Origin: Bacteroidota bacterium
Lineage (GTDB): Bacteria > Bacteroidota > Bacteroidia > Flavobacteriales > Flavobacteriaceae
Length of the DNA stretch: 8,794 nucleotides
Direction of reading: 5' to 3'
Assembly (NCBI GenBank): GCA_023386255.1
Contig: JAEWKB010000104.1
Coordinates: 1 to 8,794 of the forward strand
Part shown: in pieces, positions 1 to 6,316 of the stretch
Layout of the letters: every line of letters begins with the position of its first letter
Numbering within the stretch: the stretch's first letter is position 1
Program-made: the position numbers and the translations under genes
Notes under the pieces: generated by a model
Told to the model about the DNA's origin: nothing
Seen by the model: only the letters and a program-made list of their open reading frames with translations
Databases searched by the model: none

Positions 1-118
1 GGTCAAGGTTATCGCTTATGTCCCTGTTATTTGCCCTCACAGTGGTAACATCCTGTGCAAAAGCCTGGCTTCCTGATAGTAAAGCAAAGAGGGCTATTGA
101 TTTTAATATAGTTTTCAT
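1..118 (-). CDS. Secreted protein of unknown function, N-terminal fragment (gene runs off the left edge)
   Basis: Reading the minus strand from the ATG at 118 gives 39 complete codons that stay open to the window edge. The product starts MKTILKSIALFALLSGSQAF, followed by AQDVTTVRANNRDISDNLD. This is a standard Sec signal peptide: a basic start with K2 and K6, a hydrophobic core at residues 7-15, and a likely signal peptidase I site after A21 (AFA|QD). There is no cysteine after the hydrophobic core, so it should be a periplasmic or secreted protein and not a lipoprotein. The mature part begins with polar residues and matches no domain I can name. The phrase 'RANNRDISDNLD' is reminiscent of small uncharacterised flavobacterial exported proteins, but that is recollection, not a search result. 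It diverges from the acetyltransferase gene across 142 bases. The reading frame is certain to be plausible only over this short stretch; the signal peptide is the main support. Confidence 0.72.
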   Translation of the reverse strand, partial: MKTILKSIALFALLSGSQAFAQDVTTVRANNRDISDNLD

Positions 119-200
119 AATGCGTAAATTAATGGCCTTATAAATTGTGTTTAAAATTGTTATTTATCATTATCCAATTACTGTGCCAATAATTTATTAT

Positions 201-218
201 TACCTTTACATTAGTTTG
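201..218 (+). promoter_or_regulatory. Candidate -7 elements for the acetyltransferase gene
   Basis: Two sequences each differ by one base from the Bacteroidota -7 consensus TAnnTTTG: TACCTTTA at 201-208 and TTAGTTTG at 211-218. They lie 40-60 bases before the ATG at 261, a suitable distance. I find no TTG at the expected -33 position for either one, and the region is AT-rich, so chance matches are likely. The gene must have a promoter in the 142-base divergent gap, and this is the best candidate. Confidence 0.28.
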
Positions 219-260
219 AAACATCAGCAATTTCAGGGTGTTTTAAAAATATAAATATAT

Positions 261-755
261 ATGATACAGGTTATTAAAGCTGGAACTGAAGATTTTGAAA
301 CCATACACGCACTTGCCCAAAAAGTATGGCCCCAAACCTATAAAAGCATCCTTTCGGAAGAACAGGTAGAATATATGTTCGGCATGATGTACAGCCGCGA
401 GGCGTTTACAGAGCAGGTGAGCCTGAAGAACCATCATTTCCTGCTGGCAAGAGATGAAAATGAATACCAGGGGTTTGCATCATACGAATGTAATTACCGT
501 ACAGGCGTTACAAAAATCCATAAGCTATATGTGCTGCCCGAAATACAGGGTAAAGGCGTGGGCAGGGCAATGGTTACGGCAATAAGCAATATCGCTAAGA
601 AGAACGGCAACAGCATTATAACCCTTAACGTGAACCGGTATAATAAAGCTGTACATTTTTATGAAGCTATAGGCTTTACCAAAACAGGACAGGAAGATAT
701 TGATATAGGGCAGGGTTACCTCATGGAAGATTACATTATGCAGAAAGAGGTATAA
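261..755 (+). CDS. GNAT-family N-acetyltransferase, PaiA-like
   Basis: A 164-residue cytoplasmic protein, the usual length of a single-domain GNAT enzyme, which moves an acetyl group from acetyl-CoA to an amine. The acetyl-CoA pyrophosphate loop (motif A) is clear at residues 89-105: the strand LYVLPEI is followed by QGKGVG at 96-101, matching Q/RxxGxG/A. Motif B follows as NVNRYNKAVHFYEAIGF at 123-139, with Y134 at the place of the usual general-acid tyrosine. The N-terminal half (WPQTYKSILSEEQVEYMF) and the end (DIDIGQGYLMEDYIMQK) resemble Bacillus PaiA, a spermidine/spermine acetyltransferase. That likeness is from memory and does not fix the substrate. The start at 261 is supported by an A/T-rich leader (TTTTAAAAATATAAATATAT) and by the N-terminal strand IQVIKAGTEDFETI, which is where GNAT domains begin. 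It has its own divergent upstream region and is 105 bases ahead of the next gene, so it may be monocistronic. Confidence 0.9.
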   Translation: MIQVIKAGTEDFETIHALAQKVWPQTYKSILSEEQVEYMFGMMYSREAFTEQVSLKNHHFLLARDENEYQGFASYECNYRTGVTKIHKLYVLPEIQGKGVGRAMVTAISNIAKKNGNSIITLNVNRYNKAVHFYEAIGFTKTGQEDIDIGQGYLMEDYIMQKEV

Positions 756-812
756 GGTGCTACTTTTCTGTAATTTATGAAATCAATAACACGTGTTGAA
801 TATTTTAAGGGG

Positions 813-820
813 TAAATTTG
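813..820 (+). promoter_or_regulatory. Perfect -7 promoter element (TAAATTTG) for the stress-protein gene
   Basis: TAAATTTG matches the Bacteroidota -7 consensus TAnnTTTG at every fixed base and lies 40 bases before the ATG at 861. This would give a leader of about 35 bases. A TTG at 796-798 could be the -33 element, but the 14-base gap is shorter than the usual 17-23, so the upstream half is weak. It suggests that the stress-protein gene is transcribed separately from the acetyltransferase gene. Confidence 0.5.
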
Positions 821-846
821 GTTAAGAAGCAAATTTTATAACCAAC

Positions 847-851
847 TAAAA
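847..851 (+). promoter_or_regulatory. TAAAA translation-initiation motif
   Basis: TAAAA sits nine bases ahead of the ATG at 861, in a G-free stretch (CAACTAAAATATTTAATT). Bacteroidota commonly use such A-rich leaders in place of a Shine-Dalgarno sequence. It supports the choice of 861 as the start. Confidence 0.5.
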
Positions 852-860
852 TATTTAATT

Positions 861-1388
861 ATGAGTAATCCCGAAGCTAAAAACAATTACCAGGACCTTT
901 CTAACCAGGAAGCTGTTGCCAAAATAAAAGAGCTGGCAGAAGACATAAAAACGTGTATGTTTTGTACCGAATTATCTTCAAGGCCTTTCCCAACAAGGCC
1001 AATGGCGCTGCAGGAAGTTGATGACAGAGGCAACCTGTGGTTTATAAGTTCAGCTACGAGCAATAAGAATTTTGAAATTAATCAGGATAATGATGTGCAG
1101 CTTATCTTCGCCAAGAACCAGGATTCGCATTTCCTGTCTGTTTACGGGCAGGCAACTATTTATAAAGACCGTGCGCATATTGAGGAAGTCTGGAGCCCAA
1201 TAGCCAAAGCATGGTTTGAAGAGGGGAAAGACGACCCTAATGTAACCGTTATTAAAGTAACACCAAGCGATGCCTATTATTGGGATACTAAGTACGGCAA
1301 AATGATATCGTTCCTTAAATATGCCAAAGGCGCCATAACAGGCAATATGGATGACGACCTTGGTATTGAAGGCAAATTGAACGTGTAA
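861..1388 (+). CDS. Pyridoxamine 5'-phosphate oxidase-fold flavoprotein (general stress protein 26 type)
   Basis: A 175-residue soluble protein with the split-barrel, flavin-binding fold of the pyridoxamine 5'-phosphate oxidase superfamily, closest in character to the 'general stress protein 26' group (COG3871). Members studied bind FMN or FAD and have an unclear reaction; they are not the PdxH enzyme of vitamin B6 synthesis. Visible landmarks: a helical start at residues 13-30; the first barrel strands with RPFPTRPMAL at 41-50, the region that usually touches the flavin phosphate; GNLWFISSATSNKNFEI at 57-73; VQLIFAKNQDSHFLSVYGQATI at 79-100; and the late strand VTVIKVTPSDAYYWDTKYGKM at 128-148, typical of this group. 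The C-terminal tail is short and acidic (GNMDDDLGIEG). There is no signal peptide. Upstream are a perfect -7 element and a TAAAA leader, and downstream a hairpin terminator, so it is probably its own transcription unit. A stress role is inferred from the family name only. Confidence 0.88.
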   Translation: MSNPEAKNNYQDLSNQEAVAKIKELAEDIKTCMFCTELSSRPFPTRPMALQEVDDRGNLWFISSATSNKNFEINQDNDVQLIFAKNQDSHFLSVYGQATIYKDRAHIEEVWSPIAKAWFEEGKDDPNVTVIKVTPSDAYYWDTKYGKMISFLKYAKGAITGNMDDDLGIEGKLNV

Positions 1389-1405
1389 CCACTCCGCACT
1401 AATAG

Positions 1406-1437
1406 AAGAAAGCTCCTGAAAGGGAGCTTTTTTATTT
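1406..1437 (+). terminator. Rho-independent terminator between convergent genes, probably bidirectional
   Basis: AAAGCTCC at 1409-1416 pairs exactly with GGAGCTTT at 1423-1430. T1417 and G1422 can form a wobble pair, closing a GAAA tetraloop at 1418-1421. The stem can be extended outwards by a G-T and A-T pairs into the run of T (1428-1433, then ATTT). It begins 18 bases after the stress-protein stop and ends 14 bases before the stop of the convergent brkB-like gene. On the minus strand the hairpin is followed by TTTCTTCTATT, so it may also stop transcripts from that side, though less strongly. Confidence 0.88.
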
Positions 1438-1450
1438 GTATGTAAGCTTC

Positions 1451-2410
1451 TTATTTAGCCTCCTCAGCCTTTGGAGGTATCACCTTTACGTCTTCACGTT
1501 CTTTCTCTGTCTGCTCTACATAAACAGCATATTTCGCAGGCTGTATGCGTGCGCCTATATGGTCGGCGTATATGCGGGTAAACTCTGCACCAATGTATAA
1601 TATGGCTGCAGTATAGTATACCCAAAGCAATATAACAATTATAGAGCCCGCAGCCCCATAAGGCGATCCCGCCGCAGTTGTTTCAATATACAGGCCAATA
1701 AGGTAACGCCCCAGCATAAAAAGGCACGCCGTGAAAAAAGCACCCGCACGCACATCTCTCCATGCTATCTTGGCATCGGGCAGTACCTTAAATATTACGC
1801 CGAACAGTATAGTAATTACTATAAAACTGATTACTACATTAATAACGTTAAGTAACAGCACTGTAATATCCGGGAAGTAGCTGTGCAGCATGTCGCTTAG
1901 CGCCAGTACAACACCGTTTATTATCAATGAAACTATCAGCAAAAAGCCAAGGCCGATTATTATTGAGCCTGAAAGCAGCCTGTCTTTTATAAGCTTTAGC
2001 CATCCTTTTTTTGGTTTGGCTTTTACCCTCCAGATGATGTTTATTGAATCCTGTATCTCGGCAAAAACCGTGGTGGCACCTATAACCAGTGTTATGGCCC
2101 CAATTATTACCGACATGTTGGTTTTCCCTGAGAGCTCAAGGTTTTTTATTACCTGCTGTATCTGCGCGGCTGCTTCGTTACCTACAAGCCCTCTTAATTC
2201 AGTGAAAACCTGCCCTTCAATAGCGTCCCGCCCAAAAAATGCCCCTGCTAATGATATGATAAGCAGCAGCAGCGGCGCCATCGAAAATACGGTATAGTAG
2301 GAGAGCGAGGCACTTAGCTTTAATCCTTTATCATCAGAAAAGCCTATAGCTGTATCTTTCAAAATTTTCCAGCCATTTTTAAACGACTGCTTTGTGAAAT
2401 ACTTCTTCAT
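1451..2410 (-). CDS. YihY/BrkB-family inner-membrane protein
   Basis: A 319-residue multi-pass membrane protein of the YihY/virulence factor BrkB family, a widespread group whose molecular function is unsettled. Older 'ribonuclease BN' labels for this family are wrong. About six hydrophobic segments are visible, near residues 34-60, 99-118, 145-172, 183-209, 222-244 and 252-278. Family signatures are the first segment entry LKLSASLSYYTVFSMAPLLL (30-49), IQDSINIIWRV (119-129), the KVLPDAKIAWRDVRAGA stretch (208-224), and LWVYYTAAILYIGAEFTRIYA (262-282). The N-terminal 25 residues and a charged C-terminal tail (about 285-319, rich in K and E, ending IPPKAEEAK) should be cytoplasmic. The length is normal for the family. 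The start at 2410 is the natural one: the family's helix (FKNGWKILKDTAIGF) begins just after it. No clear promoter is seen upstream. It converges on the stress-protein gene with a terminator between. Confidence 0.9.
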   Translation of the reverse strand: MKKYFTKQSFKNGWKILKDTAIGFSDDKGLKLSASLSYYTVFSMAPLLLLIISLAGAFFGRDAIEGQVFTELRGLVGNEAAAQIQQVIKNLELSGKTNMSVIIGAITLVIGATTVFAEIQDSINIIWRVKAKPKKGWLKLIKDRLLSGSIIIGLGFLLIVSLIINGVVLALSDMLHSYFPDITVLLLNVINVVISFIVITILFGVIFKVLPDAKIAWRDVRAGAFFTACLFMLGRYLIGLYIETTAAGSPYGAAGSIIVILLWVYYTAAILYIGAEFTRIYADHIGARIQPAKYAVYVEQTEKEREDVKVIPPKAEEAK

Positions 2411-2582
2411 AATTTGTAAGTATAGTTACCTAAAATTAAATATAGCCTTACTGAAATACTATAATATTAACATTACTATATAACAAGTTGGGGCTGGCTG
2501 AGCCTAAAATATACGTAAAGGTTAACTTACAGATATAAAACCCAAAGTTTTCATAAATCTGACAGATTACAGGCTGTGCCCG

Positions 2583-2613
2583 TTGCTGAAAAGCTTTAAT
2601 TGTAGTAAATTTA
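2583..2613 (+). promoter_or_regulatory. Candidate promoter for the NADH dehydrogenase gene
   Basis: TTG at 2583-2585 is followed after 20 bases by TAAATTTA at 2606-2613. This differs from the Bacteroidota -7 consensus TAnnTTTG only in its last base, and the spacing falls in the usual 17-23 range for a -33 TTG. Transcription would start near 2618-2622 and give a leader of about 40 bases before the ATG at 2660. The assignment is a consensus match by eye. Confidence 0.42.
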
Positions 2614-2628
2614 TTGGTGAAAACATAA

Positions 2629-2642
2629 CCTGTACATACAGG
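2629..2642 (+). repeat. Perfect short inverted repeat in the NADH dehydrogenase leader
   Basis: CCTGTA at 2629-2634 is the exact reverse complement of TACAGG at 2637-2642, with two bases (CA) between. It lies 17 bases before the start codon and just after the predicted transcription start. It could be a dimeric regulator's operator. As RNA it would form at most a five-pair hairpin with an ACAT loop. The half sites recall CTGT/ACAG of LexA boxes, but the spacing (four bases, not eight) does not fit. The regulator is unknown. Confidence 0.45.
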
Positions 2643-2659
2643 CACTAATTGTAATTTCC

Positions 2660-3925
2660 ATGAAGATAGTTATAATAGGAGGCGGCTTTGCGGGCATTAA
2701 CCTTGCCGAAGAGCTGGGCGGTAATAAAGAGTACCAGGTAACTCTGGTTGACAAGAACAACTATAACTTTTTCCCACCGCTTATATACCAGGTGGCAACA
2801 GCCTATCTTGAGCCTTCAAGTATAAGCTATCCGTTCAGGAGGCTGTTTCGTAAAACAGGGAATGTACAGTTCAGGCTGGGCGAGCTGCAGTCGGTAAACA
2901 TGGCCGAAAATAAGGTTGTGCTGAATAACGGCGAATTGGAGTACGATTACCTTGTATTTGCTACCGGTGCCGAAACAAGCTATTTCGGAATGGAGAATGT
3001 AAAGAAGAATTCCATTCCCATGAAAACGCTCAACGATGCCATTGAAATGCGAAACAAGCTGTTGCAGCGCATGGAGAAGGCAGCCATATGCAAAAACAGC
3101 CGCGAGCGCCGCAAGTACCTTAATATAGTTATTGCAGGTGGGGGCCCCACAGGAGTAGAAATTTCAGGAATGTTTGCCGAAATGCGTAACGGCGTGCTTA
3201 AGAAAGAATATCCTGAGCTATCTACTACCGTAAGCAATATTTACCTGGTTGATGGTGGTGATGCGTTGCTTGGCCCTATGAGTAAAAAGTCTCAGGAGGA
3301 CACGCTGGATGCGCTGACTAAAATGGGTGTGATAGTTAAGCTTAATACCCGGGTGGTTGATTATAAAGATGATACAGTCTATTTCCATACAGGCGAAACT
3401 ATAGTGTCTAAAAACCTGATCTGGGCTGCCGGTGTTTCGGCTAAAACCTTTGACGGAATACCTGCTGAATGCTACGGCCGCGGCAAGCGCATTAACGTTG
3501 ACGAGCATAACAAAGTTATTGGCACAAACAACATCTACGCCATAGGCGATACCTGCATACAACTAACGGACCCTGACTGGCCACAAGGGCATCCGCAGGT
3601 GGCTCAGGTGGCCATACAGCAGGGAGAGCACCTGGCAAAGAACTTTAAACGCATGGCTAAAGGTGAGGCTCTAAAGCCTTTTAAATATCACGATAAAGGC
3701 TCTATGGCTATTATTGGTAAAAATAAAGCAGTGGTTGACCTGCCGAAGCCTAAAATGCACTTTAAAGGCTTTATTGCATGGCTCATGTGGCTGTTCATCC
3801 ACCTTATGTCGCTTATCAGTTACCGCAACAGGGTTACCACTTTTTATAACTGGATGACGTCTTATTTCTCTAAAGACCAGTCGCTTCGTATGATCATAAG
3901 GCCGGAGAAAAGGAAAAGTGCATAG
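2660..3925 (+). CDS. ndh: Type II NADH:quinone oxidoreductase (NDH-2, non-proton-pumping)
   Basis: A 421-residue flavoprotein that passes electrons from NADH through FAD to membrane quinone without pumping protons. Two dinucleotide folds are visible. The FAD fold starts at residue 3 (IVIIGGGFAGINLA, GxGxxA at 7-11), with the acidic strand end VTLVDK at 27-32. The NADH fold starts near 155 (NIVIAGGGPTGVEISG), with E167 at the place of the conserved glutamate implicated in catalysis and D198 ending its second strand. NIYAIGDT at 291-298 is the second FAD contact, and HPQVAQVAIQQG at 311-322 contains the AQxAxQ quinone-site motif of bacterial NDH-2. The C-terminal part (about 369-390, rich in tryptophan and hydrophobic residues) followed by basic residues is the expected amphipathic membrane anchor. 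Length and organisation are normal. Other members of this FAD superfamily are possible, but AQxAxQ and the C-terminal anchor favour NDH-2. It is a single gene, diverging from brkB and converging on tamL, with no strong terminator after it. Confidence 0.9.
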   Translation: MKIVIIGGGFAGINLAEELGGNKEYQVTLVDKNNYNFFPPLIYQVATAYLEPSSISYPFRRLFRKTGNVQFRLGELQSVNMAENKVVLNNGELEYDYLVFATGAETSYFGMENVKKNSIPMKTLNDAIEMRNKLLQRMEKAAICKNSRERRKYLNIVIAGGGPTGVEISGMFAEMRNGVLKKEYPELSTTVSNIYLVDGGDALLGPMSKKSQEDTLDALTKMGVIVKLNTRVVDYKDDTVYFHTGETIVSKNLIWAAGVSAKTFDGIPAECYGRGKRINVDEHNKVIGTNNIYAIGDTCIQLTDPDWPQGHPQVAQVAIQQGEHLAKNFKRMAKGEALKPFKYHDKGSMAIIGKNKAVVDLPKPKMHFKGFIAWLMWLFIHLMSLISYRNRVTTFYNWMTSYFSKDQSLRMIIRPEKRKSA

Positions 3926-4015
3926 TGCTTATTGACTATTGTTTATTTTTATTTATGGGTATGACTTTAAAATATACCAACTTTCAATAAACAGGAGCCA
4001 CTATATGATAATCAA

Positions 4016-6316
4016 TTAAAACGGATATCCTATAGCAATATTAAATACCAGGTTCTCCCTGCGCCAGGTCTTGCTGCCAAAGTCTATTTCATCCAGCACC
4101 CAGCGGTCCTGTTCGGCCAGCCACGGCTTGCGCAGCGGGAAGGCAAGGTCAAGCCGCAGTACAATAAAGGTAATATCGAAGCGTAATCCTGCACCGGTAC
4201 CCACGGCAATTTCTTTATAAAAGTCTTTGGTAAATTTACCTCCGGGCTTATCTGCGTTTTCATTCCACAGCCAGATGTTTCCTGTATCTAAAAATATAGC
4301 CCCGTTAACCACACTGAATAAATTAGCGCGATACTCGGTATTGAACTCAAACTTAATATCGCCGCTTTGGTCCGGCAAAAAGCTGTTGTCATCGGCATCA
4401 GGCCTGAAGTTACCCGGCCCTATAGAACGCGCCCTAAACGCCCTTATGCTGTTTACGCCGCCGATAAAGAATTGCCTTATGTACGGAAGCTCTGTAGAGT
4501 TTCCGTACGGCATTCCAACCCCAAAGATAACCCTGCTTGCCAGTTGTGATTTTCTCCCCAGCCTGAGGTAATGCCTCACATCCTGTTCTGTTTTCAGGAA
4601 CTGGCTGAAAGGTACACCAAAAAGCTCTTTTTGCTCTCCATCCTTGGCGTCAGCGCCTGTAGCCAGTCCTGCTATGGTTCCTACGGCATCAAGCGAGCCT
4701 TTGTAATAGAAGGTGTGCTTTAGCCGCTTGCGCATTGTGTTGGTGTAGGTGTAAGAGTAGGTAGGGCCGAAAATAAATTGCTTTTCTATTACTTTTGCCA
4801 ACGCATTATTTTCTTCTATCTGATCATAATATTCCTGCGTGACATTCGCCGGACTAACATAATTAACATCCAACGCGTTTAGCTGATGCTCCACCCGCGG
4901 GTTATCCTTCCACAAATAACCAAATTGCGCCCTGAAGGAGTTGAGCGCATATAGCTTGATACGCTTTTGGTATTCATAATTTACCATGGCACGTGTGCGT
5001 GGGGTAAAGGCACTGGAGTCAGCAATTTTTATAGGCGTTATAAACCGTGGCCAAACCAGGCTGGCCTCACCACCCACACGATATACGTTATATCCTTTGT
5101 TTTGGCCTGCAACCTGTACCTCAAAGCCTCCAAAGCCCGTAAGCGTTAGCAACTCAGCTCCCCGAAAGGTGTTCCTGTTGCTCCAGTTTACATTAATCTC
5201 TGAGCCGTTGAAGTTTGCTGAATTTGTTTTAGCTAACAGCTCCACACGTATTGATTTTTTCGGAAGCGGCGTAAGGTAGTAGGTAACATCAAGCATTGGG
5301 CTTATGGTATCGGCACGGCGAAAAGTGTTCTTTACAAACTTAAATGTTCCCAGGTTCACCAAACGGTTCAGCGTGAGGTCATGGTCACGGCGGCTGTATA
5401 TATCCCCCCTGTGGAAGAACATCGTGCGGTCAAAAATTATTGGCCTGAAGGTATGGTTAGGGTCAACAATAGTGTAGCCCTTAAAACGCTCAATGGCTTC
5501 CGCATTGGTTTGCAGTGTGTCCTTAGCATTGGGCAGGTCATAATTCGGGTAAATGGTAATATTGTTTATCCTGTATACCTGCTTTGCGTGTTCAGGCGTT
5601 TCTTCTTTAACCTTTACGATGAGGTCCACCTGCCTGTCGCCTACAGTACTGTCAACCTGTACAAGTATATAATCCGGATTAAAGTAAAAATATCCCCTGT
5701 TCTTTAATCGTGTATCTATTCGTTCCCTTTCAGCTATAATTACATCCAGGTTATAAGGCCTGCCGGGCCTTAGGCGGCTCCTTCTGCCCAGTTGTGAAAT
5801 AGCGCTGTCCAGCGGGGTAGAAGCAGAGTCACTTGGGAATATCACTTTACGGATTGTATACCGCCTGTTTGGCTTTACCGTATATTTTGCCCTTGCCCTG
5901 CGATTGCTGGAGGTTGAGTCGGCGCTGGTGCGGGCTTTAAAGTAGCCAATGTTCTCTACGCGGTTTTGCAATATATCTGCATTATAATCTAAATCTACCT
6001 GGCTGAAAAGCACCGGCGGTTCGCCCACCTTTGTCCGTAGCCAGTATTTAAACCCTTTCTCTTTTTTTGGCTCACCGGCAATATTGTAAAACCACAGCCT
6101 CGGCCTCAGCCCCAGGAATCCGCGATTGGGCCGTGGACGTAGCAGTCCTTCCAGTTGCTTTTCGAGGTCTTTACGCTCACCGCGAGACATGATAGTATCT
6201 TCAACAATAACATCGCCGCCTACATAAAGCATGTCGCCTTCGGGCAGATATTTGGTGTTGCTGCAGCCATAGCACAGCAGTATGGCAAAAAGATAATATG
6301 TAAATTTCTTATTCAT
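4016..6316 (-). CDS. tamL: TamL: Omp85-family (BamA/TamA-like) outer-membrane lipoprotein
   Basis: A 766-residue outer-membrane protein, the Bacteroidota counterpart of TamA, made as a lipoprotein. The start is set at 6316: MNKKFTYYLFAILLCYGC is a lipoprotein signal peptide with the acceptor cysteine at residue 18, and an upstream in-frame ATG at 6379 would bury it behind 21 basic residues. The lipobox is atypical, with Cys at -3 and Tyr at -2. The mature end CSNTKYLPEGDMLY has no acidic run just after the cysteine, which argues against a surface-export signal. POTRA-type repeats follow at about 150-239 (RRYTIRKVIF... to VDLIVKVKEE) and 246-347 (QVYRINNITIYP... to MLDVTYYLTP), with a further divergent one likely before them. 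From about 352 to the end is the 16-strand barrel. Loop 6 carries SIRAFR at 623-628, in place of VRGF/Y, then SIGPG. GAIFLDTGNIW (672-682) and a terminal phenylalanine (FNIAIGYPF) are typical Omp85 features. The ATG overlaps the tamB stop by eight bases (ATGAATAA), implying translational coupling. Confidence 0.93.
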   Translation of the reverse strand: MNKKFTYYLFAILLCYGCSNTKYLPEGDMLYVGGDVIVEDTIMSRGERKDLEKQLEGLLRPRPNRGFLGLRPRLWFYNIAGEPKKEKGFKYWLRTKVGEPPVLFSQVDLDYNADILQNRVENIGYFKARTSADSTSSNRRARAKYTVKPNRRYTIRKVIFPSDSASTPLDSAISQLGRRSRLRPGRPYNLDVIIAERERIDTRLKNRGYFYFNPDYILVQVDSTVGDRQVDLIVKVKEETPEHAKQVYRINNITIYPNYDLPNAKDTLQTNAEAIERFKGYTIVDPNHTFRPIIFDRTMFFHRGDIYSRRDHDLTLNRLVNLGTFKFVKNTFRRADTISPMLDVTYYLTPLPKKSIRVELLAKTNSANFNGSEINVNWSNRNTFRGAELLTLTGFGGFEVQVAGQNKGYNVYRVGGEASLVWPRFITPIKIADSSAFTPRTRAMVNYEYQKRIKLYALNSFRAQFGYLWKDNPRVEHQLNALDVNYVSPANVTQEYYDQIEENNALAKVIEKQFIFGPTYSYTYTNTMRKRLKHTFYYKGSLDAVGTIAGLATGADAKDGEQKELFGVPFSQFLKTEQDVRHYLRLGRKSQLASRVIFGVGMPYGNSTELPYIRQFFIGGVNSIRAFRARSIGPGNFRPDADDNSFLPDQSGDIKFEFNTEYRANLFSVVNGAIFLDTGNIWLWNENADKPGGKFTKDFYKEIAVGTGAGLRFDITFIVLRLDLAFPLRKPWLAEQDRWVLDEIDFGSKTWRRENLVFNIAIGYPF
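6309..6316 (-). promoter_or_regulatory. tamB stop / tamL start overlap (ATGAATAA)
   Basis: The tamL ATG occupies 6316-6314 and the tamB stop TAA 6311-6309, so the genes share eight bases in different frames. Ribosomes ending tamB release beside the tamL start, which favours coupled translation. No separate promoter or ribosome site for tamL is evident inside the end of tamB, apart from the purine-rich stretch GAGAAAAGTAAAG just ahead of the ATG, which may help initiation. Confidence 0.75.

Noticed and set aside
1890..2297. 135-codon open frame on the plus strand inside the brkB-like gene
   Set aside because: It lies wholly opposite a well-supported membrane-protein gene, and its Ser/Pro-rich product looks like an antisense translation with no domain.
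2431..2438. TAATTTTA (minus strand) as a -7 element for the brkB-like gene
   Set aside because: It would leave a leader of only about 14 bases and there is no TTG at the right distance upstream.
2490..2506. GGCT...AGCC mini-hairpin in the brkB-ndh gap
   Set aside because: Only four firm pairs, no T run and no placement relative to a gene end; consistent with chance.
2448..2645. 65-codon minus-strand open frame in the brkB-ndh gap
   Set aside because: It has no recognisable domain, no leader motif, and it overlaps the candidate ndh promoter and the inverted repeat; it fits chance in AT-rich DNA.
3922..3978. Possible terminator after ndh: ATAGT/ACTAT (3922-3926, 3935-3939) followed by a T-rich stretch, and GGTAT/ATACC (3958-3962, 3974-3978)
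   Set aside because: Both stems are only five pairs and AT-rich, the first overlaps the stop codon, and the second lacks a following T run. Neither is strong enough to call.
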